From: Sphingomonas sp. SUN019
GTDB taxonomy: Bacteria > Pseudomonadota > Alphaproteobacteria > Sphingomonadales > Sphingomonadaceae
Direction of reading: 5' to 3'
Assembly: GCF_024758705.1 (NCBI RefSeq)
Contig: NZ_CP096971.1
Location: 3,687,501-3,751,500 of the forward strand
Length of the DNA: 64,000 bases
This document shows, piece by piece, positions 36,918 through 45,116 of this stretch (position 1 is its first letter; every line of letters begins with the position of its first letter). A model generated the notes under the pieces. The model saw only the letters and a program-made list of their open reading frames with translations. It was not told the DNA's origin and did not search any database. The translations under genes and the position numbers were made by a program.

Positions 36918-37877
36918 ATGCGCATCCTCTGGTCGATCCTGCTGATACTGTTGTTCGTCCCGGGGTGGACTGGGGCGGAACGGCTGCCGTTGCTCGATCG
37001 CGACGGCGCGGTGCGCGCGCGGACCTGGACGCCCGAAAGCGGCTGGCCGCGGCTTCTCGGCGCGCTGGAGCCTGTCGGCGCGCTGGCACTGTCCAGTTAT
37101 GCCCCCGCTTTCGGCGGCTTTTCGGCGATCGCGATCCGCAACGGTCGCGCCTCGCTGTTGAGCGATGGCGGGAACCTGTTGCACTTTGCGGTTCGCGGTG
37201 GGCGATTGCAGGACGTGCGATCGAGTTATCTGCCCGACGGGCCGGGTACGGGTTGGGAAAAGCAGGACCGTGACAGCGAATCGATGGCGCTGGATCCGGC
37301 GACGGGACAGGCGTGGGTCGGGTTCGAGCGCGCCAATGCGATCTGGCGCTACAGCGCGCGCTTTGGGCGCGCCGAGGCTTTTGAAAAGCCGCGCGCGATG
37401 GCCAACTGGCGCATGAATAGCGGGGCTGAATCGCTGGTTCGGCTGCGCGATGGGCGATTCATTGTGATCGCGGAACGCGCGCAGCGGCGCGGTGCGCGAC
37501 GCGGCTTGATCTTCTCCGGCGATCCGACGGCGCTCGGCACCACGGTGTCGTCCTTCGGCTACCGCCCGCCGAAGGGATATGATCCGAGCGATGCTGCGCT
37601 TCTACCGAACGGCGATCTGCTGATCCTCAACAGGGGATGGCGATTCCCGCTGACCTTTTCGGCAAAGATCACGCTCATCCCGCGTGTCGCGATCCGGCCG
37701 GGGGTGATGGTGACGGGGCGCGAGATCGCGACATTGCCGTCATCGTTGGTAAGCGAAAACTGCGAGGGATTGGCGATCACGCGAGAGAAGGGGCGCACGA
37801 TGCTGTGGATCGTCACCGACAACGATACGATGCCGGTGCGACGCACGTTGCTGATGAAATTCCGGCTGCGGGTTTGA
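36918..37877 (+). CDS. Esterase-like activity of phytase family protein
   Basis: Exported protein of 319 aa with signal peptide MRILWSILLILLFVPGWTGA. The rest looks like the phytase-like beta-propeller domain, with DRDSESMALD, NSGAESLVRL, SENCEGLAIT and LWIVTDND, segments that recur in this family. Related domains are found in phosphodiesterases and esterases, but the actual substrate is unknown. It is divergent from the glycine-zipper gene, and a hairpin follows its stop. Confidence 0.82.
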   Translation: MRILWSILLILLFVPGWTGAERLPLLDRDGAVRARTWTPESGWPRLLGALEPVGALALSSYAPAFGGFSAIAIRNGRASLLSDGGNLLHFAVRGGRLQDVRSSYLPDGPGTGWEKQDRDSESMALDPATGQAWVGFERANAIWRYSARFGRAEAFEKPRAMANWRMNSGAESLVRLRDGRFIVIAERAQRRGARRGLIFSGDPTALGTTVSSFGYRPPKGYDPSDAALLPNGDLLILNRGWRFPLTFSAKITLIPRVAIRPGVMVTGREIATLPSSLVSENCEGLAITREKGRTMLWIVTDNDTMPVRRTLLMKFRLRV

Positions 37878-37890
37878 CCTCAAACGCGAA

Positions 37891-37923
37891 ACGGCCCGCC
37901 GTCCCATGGGGACGGCAGGCCGT
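37891..37923 (-). terminator. Terminator between the phytase-like gene and rpmB
   Basis: A near-perfect stem ACGGCC-GCCGTCCC/GGGACGGC-GGCCGT around CATG. On the minus strand it is followed by TTTCGCGTTTGAG, so it suits rpmB best. On the plus strand it could also stop the phytase-like transcript, though no T-run follows. Confidence 0.75.
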
Positions 37924-37949
37924 GTCACACCATCGAACGAAGTAGCGTG

Positions 37950-38252
37950 TTACGCCGCAGTTGCGGTCGTCGTCGAACGCTTCTTGACGACGTCGCGCTT
38001 CAGGCGGCGCGCCTTGATTGACAGCTTTTCGTCGCTGGTCTTGGCGAGCCAATTGTCCAGGCCGCCATTGTGCTCGACCGAACGCAGGCCATGCGTCGAC
38101 ACGCGCAGCTTCACGCTCTTTTCGAGCGATTCGGAGATCAGCGTGACGTTCTGCAGGTTCGGCAGGAACACCCGCTTGGTCTTGTTATTGGCGTGGGATA
38201 CGTTGTTCCCCACCTGCCGGCCCTTGCCGGTCAGCTCGCAGATGCGCGACAT
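37950..38252 (-). CDS. rpmB: 50S ribosomal protein L28
   Basis: Ribosomal protein L28, 100 aa. The N-terminus [27 protein letters not shown], read in two parts as CELTGKG and [14 protein letters not shown], is the family hallmark. The longer alphaproteobacterial form includes [15 protein letters not shown] near the end, and the Ala/Thr-rich tail is unremarkable. It is transcribed alone, divergent from the small membrane protein gene. Confidence 0.97.
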   Translation of the reverse strand: MSRICELTGKGRQVGNNVSHANNKTKRVFLPNLQNVTLISESLEKSVKLRVSTHGLRSVEHNGGLDNWLAKTSDEKLSIKARRLKRDVVKKRSTTTATAA

Positions 38253-38390
38253 GATTTCGTCCTGAATATCGGGTTGCCCGGAAAGCGTGCGCCACTAAAC
38301 AGGAAGGCGGCGCACGTCAACCCGGCGGGGCCATGCAACCCCGCGGGTCGCACCGACGTTGTTGCGCTATCGTATCAAGGGGATTTGGTC

Positions 38391-38612
38391 ATGCGTGCAT
38401 TACTCGTTCTGGTCGGCATCGCCTCCCTCGTCGTCGTCGGCGCGATGGCGCTCGGGCTCGTCAACATCGACCAGACCCAGCGCGCGGTGGTCCAGGCGCC
38501 GAAATTCGAGGCCGATGTCGCGCGGATCAATGTAGGCACCGAAAAGAAGACCGTCGAAGTCCCGTCGATCACCCTCCAGAAGCCCGCCGACAATACCGCC
38601 GCGCCGCAATAA
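38391..38612 (+). CDS. Small single-span membrane protein, unknown function
   Basis: Protein of 73 aa. One hydrophobic helix (residues about 3-24, ALLVLVGIASLVVVGAMALG) is followed by a short soluble tail of mixed charge ending in KPADNTAAPQ. I do not recognise a family. ATG 38391 follows AAGGGGA, a good ribosome-binding site. An upstream in-frame reading to 38070 is antisense to rpmB. tadA follows 44 nt downstream on the same strand, so the two may be co-transcribed. Confidence 0.7.
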   Translation: MRALLVLVGIASLVVVGAMALGLVNIDQTQRAVVQAPKFEADVARINVGTEKKTVEVPSITLQKPADNTAAPQ

Positions 38613-38656
38613 CGTCGCGCTAGCGGCGGCGCGCGGGGCAGGGTAGCCCCGCCGCG

Positions 38657-39106
38657 ATGTTTCCGCTCCCGCCCCCGATGCGCGCCGCGCTCGACGCCGC
38701 CCGTGATGCGGCGGCGGCGGGGGAGGTGCCGGTGGGGGCGGTGGTGGTGCTGGACGGGCGGGTGATTGCGATCGCGGCCAATGCGCCGCGCACGTTGAAC
38801 GACCCGACTGCACACGCCGAAATGCGGGCGATCCGGATGGCTGCGGCTACGCTGGGCCGCGATCGGCTGGAAGATTGCGATCTGTGGGTGACGCTGGAGC
38901 CCTGCGCAATGTGCGCCGGGGCAATCGCGCACGCTCGAATTGCACGCATCTATTACGGCGCGAGCGATCCGAAGGGTGGGGCGGTGGAACACGGCCCGCG
39001 CTTTTTCGCGCAACCGACGTGCCACCACCGCCCCGAGGTGTTCGCGGGGATCGGCGAACGCGAAGCGGGCGAGTTGCTTCGCAGCTTTTTTGCCGAGCGG
39101 CGCTGA
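38657..39106 (+). CDS. tadA: tRNA-specific adenosine deaminase
   Basis: Zinc enzyme of 149 aa that deaminates A34 to inosine in tRNA-Arg(ACG). The zinc site is complete: H53 and E55 in AHAEMRAI, C83 and C86 in LEPCAMCAGA. HARIARIYYGASDPKGGAV matches TadA rather than guanine or cytosine deaminases. ATG 38657 gives MFPLPPPMRAAL; the internal ATG (MRAAL) 21 nt on is also possible. Confidence 0.93.
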   Translation: MFPLPPPMRAALDAARDAAAAGEVPVGAVVVLDGRVIAIAANAPRTLNDPTAHAEMRAIRMAAATLGRDRLEDCDLWVTLEPCAMCAGAIAHARIARIYYGASDPKGGAVEHGPRFFAQPTCHHRPEVFAGIGEREAGELLRSFFAERR

Positions 39107-39138
39107 CGGCAATCATCTCACGCCGAGAATTCCCACCT

Positions 39139-39255
39139 TCCGTTCGTCCTGAGTAGGGCCTGAGCGAAGCGAAAGCCCGTATCGAAGGACATGCCCGGAC
39201 GCTGTCCTTCGATACGCGTCTTCGACAGGCTCAGCCGCTACTCAGGACGAACGGA
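39139..39255. repeat. CCGTTCG...CGAACGG palindromic repeat, full copy
   Basis: Element of 117 bp with ends TCCGTTCGTCCTGAGTAG and CTACTCAGGACGAACGGA, exact inverted copies. The inner inverted pair is GTATCGAAGGAC and GTCCTTCGATAC. It lies between the convergent ends of tadA and the OmpA-type gene and is non-coding. It is the best-preserved of the three copies in the window. Confidence 0.9.
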
Positions 39256-39281
39256 TGAGGACGAGCCTGATCCTTCCCGCT

Positions 39282-39959
39282 CTATCGCACCTCATCCTGC
39301 GAAATCGGTACGATCTTGATCTCGACGCGACGATTCTCCGCGCGGCCGTCCTCGGTTTCGTTCGACGCGATCGGCTGCGTCTCGCCGAAGCCGCGCGTGC
39401 CGATTCGCGCCGACTGCACACCGCGGCTCGACAGATAACTCGCGACCGACCCGGCGCGACGTTCCGACAGCGACTGGTTGTAGGCGTCGCTGCCGGTCGA
39501 ATCGGTGTGGCCGTACACGTCGATGTAGGTACGGTTATATTCGCCCAGCACGCCCGCAACCTGATCCAGCGTGCGCTGGAACTGCGGGGCGACGGTCGCG
39601 CTGTCATAGGCGAAGTTGATCCCGCTCGGGATGTTCAACAAGAGGTCGTCGCCCTGGCGCGTGATCTCCACATCGGTGCCCGCGGTGCGGGCGCGCAGGT
39701 CGCGTTCCTGCTTGTCCATGTACGCGCCGATGCCTGCGCCAGCGATGCCGCCGATGCCCGCGCCGATGATCTTTTCCGTCCGGTCACGCCGACCGCCGAC
39801 CAGATCGCCGAGCAGATATCCGCCCAGCGCGCCGCCGATGCCGCCGATCGCCGCCTTGGAAATTTGGCGCTCGCCGGTGACAGGGTCGGTGGTGCAGGCG
39901 CTGGTGAATGCCAGCGCGGCGGTGGCCGCGGCGGTGAGAAACTTCGAATGGATATGCAT
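39282..39959 (-). CDS. OmpA-family lipoprotein with glycine zipper (YiaD-like)
   Basis: Lipoprotein of 225 aa. The lipobox is AFTSAC at the end of the signal peptide MHIHSKFLTAAATAALAFTSA. Glycine-zipper segments follow (AIGGIGGALGGYLLGDL, IIGAGIGGIAGAGIGAYMD), then an OmpA-like peptidoglycan-binding domain with YGHTDSTGSDAYN, LSERRAGSVASYL and RGFGETQPIASN. It should anchor the outer membrane to the wall. ATG 39959 follows AAGGG. The longer form from 40007 would put 16 residues before the signal peptide and is unlikely. Confidence 0.92.
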   Translation of the reverse strand: MHIHSKFLTAAATAALAFTSACTTDPVTGERQISKAAIGGIGGALGGYLLGDLVGGRRDRTEKIIGAGIGGIAGAGIGAYMDKQERDLRARTAGTDVEITRQGDDLLLNIPSGINFAYDSATVAPQFQRTLDQVAGVLGEYNRTYIDVYGHTDSTGSDAYNQSLSERRAGSVASYLSSRGVQSARIGTRGFGETQPIASNETEDGRAENRRVEIKIVPISQDEVR

Positions 39960-40101
39960 GTGGACTGAACCCTTGTGTCGTTCTGTGTCGTTCGCGCCGC
40001 TCAACACGGCCCGCGATACGATTGTTCCACCTGCGCACTGAACAATAGCTGACGCGGGAGGTTGTGGGCGCGGCGCTTTCCCGCCAAGAGATCATCCGAC
40101 C

Positions 40102-41397
40102 ATGTTACCGCCGTTCCCCTGGATCGACGTCCTCATCATCCTCGCGCTCGTGGCGCTGAACGGGGTGTTCGCGATGAGCGAACTCGCGATCGTCTCTGCG
40201 CGGAAAGCGCGGCTGGAGGCGATGGCGCGCACCGGGCGAAAGGGCGCGGTGGCGGCGATCGCTTTGTCGTCCGATCCGGGCAAGTTCCTGTCCACCGTGC
40301 AGATCGGCATCACGCTGATCGGGATCATCGCGGGCGCCTATTCGGGCGCGAGCCTTGGCGCACCGACCGCGGCGCGGCTTGAGGCATGGGGGATCGAGCC
40401 GCATCTCGCCGAAAATCTCGGGTTTGCGATCGTCATCGGCCTGACCACTTATGCGTCGCTCATCATCGGCGAGTTGGTCCCGAAGCAATTTGCGCTGCGC
40501 AAGCCCGAACCGATCGCTGCGATTGTCGCGATCCCGATGCAATGGCTGGCCATCATCACCGCGCCGCTCGGCTGGTTGCTCGACGCGACCAGTGCGCTGA
40601 TCTTTCGGCTGCTCCGGATGAACCGCGAATCGGAAGAACACGTCACCGCAGAGGAACTTCATCTGATCGTCGCGGAAGCGTCGAAATCGGGCGTGATCGA
40701 GGAACACGAACGCTCGATCATTTCCGGCGTCGTACGTTTGGCTGACAGGCCCGTGCGCGAGGTGATGACCCCCCGCACGGAAGTCGACTGGCTCGACGTC
40801 AGCCTGGACGACGCCGGCATCCGCGCGCAATTGCTGCTGACGCCGCACAGCCGCCTGCCCGTCGCGCAGGGGTCGGTCGATGCGGTGATCGGGGTGGTGC
40901 AGGCGCGCGACGTCGCGATGGCGCTGTTCCGCGGGGAGACGCTCGACCTGGCGAAACTGGTGCGCAAAGCTCCGGTGGTGATTGATCAGATCGACGCTAT
41001 GGATGCTTTGGATGCTCTCCGTCGCGCGGAGGTGCCGATGGCGCTGATCCATGACGAATACGGGCATTTCGAGGGGATCGTGACCCCGGCGAACCTGCTT
41101 GCCGCGATCGCCGGCGAATTTGCGAGCGATGCGGATCATGACGACGGTCCGAACGTGGTCGAGCGTGACGACGGGTCGTTGCTGGTCGCGGGCACGATGG
41201 CGGCGGATGCGCTGGCCGAGCGGCTCGGCATCGACCTGCCCGAGGACCGCGACTATGCGACCGTCGCGGGTCTAGCGCTCGCGGTATTCCGCCATCTGCC
41301 GGGGGAGGGCGAGAGCTTCGTCGAACAGGGCTGGAAGTTCGAAGTGATCGACCTCGACGGCCGCCGCATCGACAAGCTGCTGGTGAGCGAAGCCTAA
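40102..41397 (+). CDS. Hemolysin-family CNNM/CBS transporter protein (CorC/HlyC type)
   Basis: Membrane protein of 431 aa. The N-terminal CNNM (DUF21) domain has about four hydrophobic segments and FAMSELAIVSARKARLEAMA. A pair of CBS domains begins at VREVMTPRTEVDWLD and includes DEYGHFEGIVTPANLL, and a CorC_HlyC domain follows at the C-terminus (DIDLPEDRDYATVAG-like). Relatives export Mg or Co or affect magnesium balance. The hemolysin name is historical. It is divergent from the OmpA-type gene. Confidence 0.93.
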   Translation: MLPPFPWIDVLIILALVALNGVFAMSELAIVSARKARLEAMARTGRKGAVAAIALSSDPGKFLSTVQIGITLIGIIAGAYSGASLGAPTAARLEAWGIEPHLAENLGFAIVIGLTTYASLIIGELVPKQFALRKPEPIAAIVAIPMQWLAIITAPLGWLLDATSALIFRLLRMNRESEEHVTAEELHLIVAEASKSGVIEEHERSIISGVVRLADRPVREVMTPRTEVDWLDVSLDDAGIRAQLLLTPHSRLPVAQGSVDAVIGVVQARDVAMALFRGETLDLAKLVRKAPVVIDQIDAMDALDALRRAEVPMALIHDEYGHFEGIVTPANLLAAIAGEFASDADHDDGPNVVERDDGSLLVAGTMAADALAERLGIDLPEDRDYATVAGLALAVFRHLPGEGESFVEQGWKFEVIDLDGRRIDKLLVSEA

Positions 41398-41448
41398 AGT
41401 CGCTTGTCGCCCCGGTCCTCGCGGCTAAACCGGGAGCGAGGGGATTTC

Positions 41449-43065
41449 ATGACCGACACCGAAACGCCGCCCGCCGCACCGACGCCCGGAGAGATACGGC
41501 TCGTCATCTCCGCGTCGTCGCTCGGCACCGTGTTCGAATGGTACGACTTCTTCATCTACGGCACACTCGCCGCGTCGGGGATCATCGGACGGACGTTCTT
41601 CCCGGCCGGAAACGAGGTCGTGCAGACCCTGCTCGCCTGGGCCGGGTTCGCGGTCGGGTTCGGTTTCCGGCCGCTGGGCGCGGTGCTGTTCGGCTATCTC
41701 GGCGACAAGCTCGGGCGCAAATACACCTTCCTCGTGACGATCACGCTGATGGGCGTCGCGACCGCGGGCGTCGGGCTGATCCCGTCCTATGCCGCGATCG
41801 GCATGGCCGCGCCGGTGCTGATCATCCTGCTGCGGATCGCGCAGGGCCTGGCGCTCGGCGGCGAATATGGCGGCGCGGCGATCTATGTCGCGGAACATTC
41901 GCCGCCGGGAAAATCGGGCTTCTACACCAGTTTCATCCAGGCTGGTGTCGTCGGCGGGTTCATCCTCAGCCTGGCGGTCGTATTGTTCTTCAAGGGCGTT
42001 ATGCCCGCCGAAACGTGGGCGGGGTGGGGCTGGCGACTGCCGTTCCTGTTCTCGATCCTGTTGCTTGCGATCTCGCTGTGGATGCGCCTGAAGTTGAGCG
42101 AAAGCCCGGTGTTCAAGGCGATGCGCGCGGCGGGCGAGACCGCGAAGAACCCGCTGGTCGAAAGCTTCACCTATCCCGGCAATCTGAAGCGCATGGTCGT
42201 CGCCTTGTTCGGCATTGCGGCCGGGCTGACGGTGATCTGGTACACCGCGATGTTTTCGGTCCTGTCGTTCCTGCAGACGACGATGCGGGTGGAGGAGACC
42301 AGCGCGCAGTTGATTGCGGGGGCAGGGGCGCTTGCCGGGCTGTTCTGGTTCATTCTGTTCGGCAAATTGTCCGACCGGGTCGGGCGTAAATGGCCGATCG
42401 TGATCGGCTATGTCATGACGCTGATCCTGCTGTTCCCGATCTTCTGGGCGATGGGTGCAGCGGCCAATCCGGGCCTTGCGCGCGCCGCACAGCGCGCGCC
42501 GGTCGTCGTGTCGGGACCGCATTGCGACTATAGTCCGTTCGCCGCGAAACAGGCCGATACGTGCGCCGAACTGCTCGATTATTTCTCGAAGAAGGGCGTC
42601 GCGTACACCAAGGCGGTGACGCCGGTCACGCTGGTGACGATCGGCGGCAGTCCGGTGGCCGATCGCACGCCCGCCGGCCTCGACGCGGCGCTGACCGCGG
42701 CCGGATATGATCTGGCGAAGGTGAAGCCGTCGGTGGCGAACACGCTGCTGATCCTGGTCGCGATCCTGGCGATCGGCGCGCTGTCCGGCGTCACTTATGG
42801 CCCGGTCGCGGCGCTATTGTCGGAGATGTTCCCGCCCGCGATCCGTTATTCGTCGCTGTCCATCCCCTATCACCTCGGCACGGGCTATTTCGGCGGGTTC
42901 CTGCCCTTCATCAGCCAATATATCGTGGCGAAGACCGGCGATCCCTATGCGGGCCTCTGGTACACTTGGGTCATCGTCGCGATGGCGCTGATCGTCACCT
43001 TGTTCGGGTTGAAGGAGGACCGGCGCGGCACGGCGGGTGTGGTGAAAGCGCCCGCAGCCGTCTAA
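41449..43065 (+). CDS. MHS-family MFS transporter
   Basis: Major facilitator of 538 aa with about 12 membrane segments. The metabolite:H+ symporter signature VFEWYDFFIYGTLA is near the N-terminus, with GYLGDKLGRKYTFL between segments 2 and 3 and a long loop (about residues 345-420, including SGPHCDYSPFAAKQADTC) before the last segments. This inserted loop, with a Cys pair, is larger than in the classic proline/betaine or citrate transporters. The substrate is unknown. ATG 41449 follows GAGGGGA. It lies 11 nt before alr and is probably co-transcribed with it. Confidence 0.9.
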   Translation: MTDTETPPAAPTPGEIRLVISASSLGTVFEWYDFFIYGTLAASGIIGRTFFPAGNEVVQTLLAWAGFAVGFGFRPLGAVLFGYLGDKLGRKYTFLVTITLMGVATAGVGLIPSYAAIGMAAPVLIILLRIAQGLALGGEYGGAAIYVAEHSPPGKSGFYTSFIQAGVVGGFILSLAVVLFFKGVMPAETWAGWGWRLPFLFSILLLAISLWMRLKLSESPVFKAMRAAGETAKNPLVESFTYPGNLKRMVVALFGIAAGLTVIWYTAMFSVLSFLQTTMRVEETSAQLIAGAGALAGLFWFILFGKLSDRVGRKWPIVIGYVMTLILLFPIFWAMGAAANPGLARAAQRAPVVVSGPHCDYSPFAAKQADTCAELLDYFSKKGVAYTKAVTPVTLVTIGGSPVADRTPAGLDAALTAAGYDLAKVKPSVANTLLILVAILAIGALSGVTYGPVAALLSEMFPPAIRYSSLSIPYHLGTGYFGGFLPFISQYIVAKTGDPYAGLWYTWVIVAMALIVTLFGLKEDRRGTAGVVKAPAAV

Positions 43066-43076
43066 CGCCGCCCGCG

Positions 43077-44108
43077 ATGACCGATTCCCCCTGCCGATTG
43101 TCGCTCGACGGCGACGCGCTCGTCTCCAACTGGCGTGCGCTCGACCGGATGAGCGGCCGCGCGGCGTGCGGGGCGGCGGTGAAGGCGGACGGATACGGCG
43201 TTGGCGCGCGGGCGGTGGTCGCCCGGCTCCGCGCGGCCGGGTGCCGCGATTTCTTCGTCGCCACCTGGGCCGAAGCGGTGGCGCTCGGTCAAATGCCAGG
43301 AACAGTGTCGGTGCTGCACGGCGTTCGGGCCGAGGACATGGCGCAGGTCGGGCTGCCGGGCGTGCGCCCGGTGCTCAACACATTCGCGCAGGTTGCACGC
43401 TGGAAGGCGGCGAACGGCGGCGCGTGCGATGTGATGGTCGACACCGGCATGAACCGGCTCGGCGTATCGGTCGACGATATCGCGACGGGGCTGCTCGACG
43501 GCCTGACGGTCGAGACGTTGATGAGCCATCTCGCCTGCGCCGACGACGACACGGTGATGAATATCCGCCAGCGCGATTTGCTGGCGGGTCTCGCGGGCCG
43601 GACGAACGCGCGGCGGCTCAGTCTCGCCAATTCGGCCGGGATCGCGCTGGGGGCTGACTTTGCGTTCGACCTGACGCGTCCCGGCCTGGCGCTCTACGGC
43701 GGCGTGCCGCGGGGCGAGCTGTCCGACACGATCCGGCCCGTGGTGCAGATCGAGGCGCAGATTCTGCAACGCCGTACCGTCCGACGTGGTAAGACCGTCG
43801 GCTACAACGCCACCTGGACTGCGCCCGCCGATACGCCCGTCGCGATCGTCAACCTGGGCTATGCCGACGGCTATTTCCGCGGCTTTTCCGACTGCGGGAC
43901 CGCGTGGGCCGGGGATGCGCGGCTGCCGGTGATCGGCCGCGTATCGATGGATCTGACCGCGCTAGACATCAGCGCCGCGCTCGCGGTCGGGGAGGGCGAC
44001 TGGATCACCTTCGACCCCGACCTCCCCGCCGCCGCGCGCGTATCCGGGATGTCGCAATACGAACTGCTGACGGGCCTCGGCGCGCGGTTCGATCGATTGT
44101 GGCGTTAG
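43077..44108 (+). CDS. alr: Alanine racemase
   Basis: PLP enzyme of 343 aa that makes D-alanine for peptidoglycan. The PLP lysine is in AAVKADGYGVGA. Other conserved parts are DTGMNRLG, SLANSAGI, RPGLALYGG, VGYNATW and the catalytic Tyr region NLGYADGYFRGFS, with GRVSMDLT. At 343 aa it is shorter than the usual 360-380. The stop codon overlaps the stop of the convergent oxygenase gene. The MHS transporter upstream suggests co-transcription, but no functional link is seen. Confidence 0.94.
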   Translation: MTDSPCRLSLDGDALVSNWRALDRMSGRAACGAAVKADGYGVGARAVVARLRAAGCRDFFVATWAEAVALGQMPGTVSVLHGVRAEDMAQVGLPGVRPVLNTFAQVARWKAANGGACDVMVDTGMNRLGVSVDDIATGLLDGLTVETLMSHLACADDDTVMNIRQRDLLAGLAGRTNARRLSLANSAGIALGADFAFDLTRPGLALYGGVPRGELSDTIRPVVQIEAQILQRRTVRRGKTVGYNATWTAPADTPVAIVNLGYADGYFRGFSDCGTAWAGDARLPVIGRVSMDLTALDISAALAVGEGDWITFDPDLPAAARVSGMSQYELLTGLGARFDRLWR

Positions 44109-45034
44109 GCGGCCCACGGATCGAGCGGCGCGGCCCTGATCCAGCGCGTCGCGAGCCATTTCACGCCGCGTGTGACGGGCAGACCGGCGTGCTGTGATCG
44201 CGGATCGATCCGGCCGCTCGCATCGACGTTATCGAACAGGATCGCATCCCCGCCACGTGGCGTGACGGTCAGTCCGTTCGCCATGAACCGCGTTTCGCCC
44301 CCAGCGAATCCCTGATTGAGATAGATCAGCATCGTCTTGATACGCTGGTTCGCGACGCCGGGCAGACCGTCGTGATGCGGCCTGAATTCCTGACCGGGAC
44401 CGTAGCGCAGGACGGTCAACGATTCACCCTGTTCGACCGCCGTCCCGCTGGCCGCGGCGATGCGCAGGTTGATCGCCCGCACCACCAGATCCTCGCGCGT
44501 CGGACCGATCACGGCATTGTCGCAGCGTCGCACCGGATTGGCGATGGCGCGGCCAGTGGCGGGATCGGCGACGAGGCTCGGTTCCATCACCGCGGAAGCG
44601 GCCGACGCGACGTGCTGACATTCGGCGGGGGTAAGAAACCCGCGAAACAGGCTGATGGTTGGCGACTGACTAAGCGCCGCACCAACCGGGGCGGTTTCGG
44701 GTGCGCCATCCTTCCGCAGTTTCATCGCAGCCAACAGCGCGCGTTGCGCGGCTGCGACCGGATCGGCCGTCGCCGCCACCTCCAGCAAGGCGAGCGCCGC
44801 ACGCCAGTCTGCCGGACCGCCTGAACCGTTGGCGGTCAGCGCGATTTCCATCAACGCGCCGTCGACATGGCCGATCGTCACCGCTTCGCGCAGCAATCGC
44901 CGGGCCTCGGGAAGGTCGCGCGCGGTCGCCCGGCCCGTCATCCGCAACACCGCGAGCTGCATCAGCGCGGCGACGTCGCCGGTTGCGCCGGCCGCGGCAA
45001 GCCGATCGACGTCACTCGGGAATGGGGTGGTCAT
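44105..45034 (-). CDS. 2OG-Fe(II) oxygenase (prolyl 4-hydroxylase-like) with Sel1-type N-terminus
   Basis: Protein of 309 aa. Residues about 10-110 look like Sel1/TPR-type helical repeats (AALMQLAVLRMTGRATARDLP and similar). The C-terminal half is a prolyl-4-hydroxylase-like oxygenase with iron ligands HHDGLPG (His and Asp) and SQHAGLPV (His), the 2OG-binding Lys in RGVKWLATRW, and GGETRFMANGL. The hydroxylated target is unknown. I chose ATG 45034; the longer reading starts with TTG at 45064 inside the terminator. Its last bases overlap the alr stop (convergent). Confidence 0.87.
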   Translation of the reverse strand: MTTPFPSDVDRLAAAGATGDVAALMQLAVLRMTGRATARDLPEARRLLREAVTIGHVDGALMEIALTANGSGGPADWRAALALLEVAATADPVAAAQRALLAAMKLRKDGAPETAPVGAALSQSPTISLFRGFLTPAECQHVASAASAVMEPSLVADPATGRAIANPVRRCDNAVIGPTREDLVVRAINLRIAAASGTAVEQGESLTVLRYGPGQEFRPHHDGLPGVANQRIKTMLIYLNQGFAGGETRFMANGLTVTPRGGDAILFDNVDASGRIDPRSQHAGLPVTRGVKWLATRWIRAAPLDPWAA

Positions 45035-45062
45035 GCCCTTTGCCGTAACAGGCGAAACCGAC

Positions 45063-45094
45063 AAAAGAAAAGGGCCGGGGGTTAGCCCGGCCCT
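45063..45094 (-). terminator. Terminator after TonB receptor 3
   Basis: Perfect stem GGGCCGGG (45072-45079)/CCCGGCCC (45086-45093) around GGTTAG. On the minus strand it is followed by TTTTCTTTTG. It separates the receptor transcript from the oxygenase gene downstream. Confidence 0.85.
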
Positions 45095-45116
45095 TCCAGT
45101 TATCTAGATCGATCGA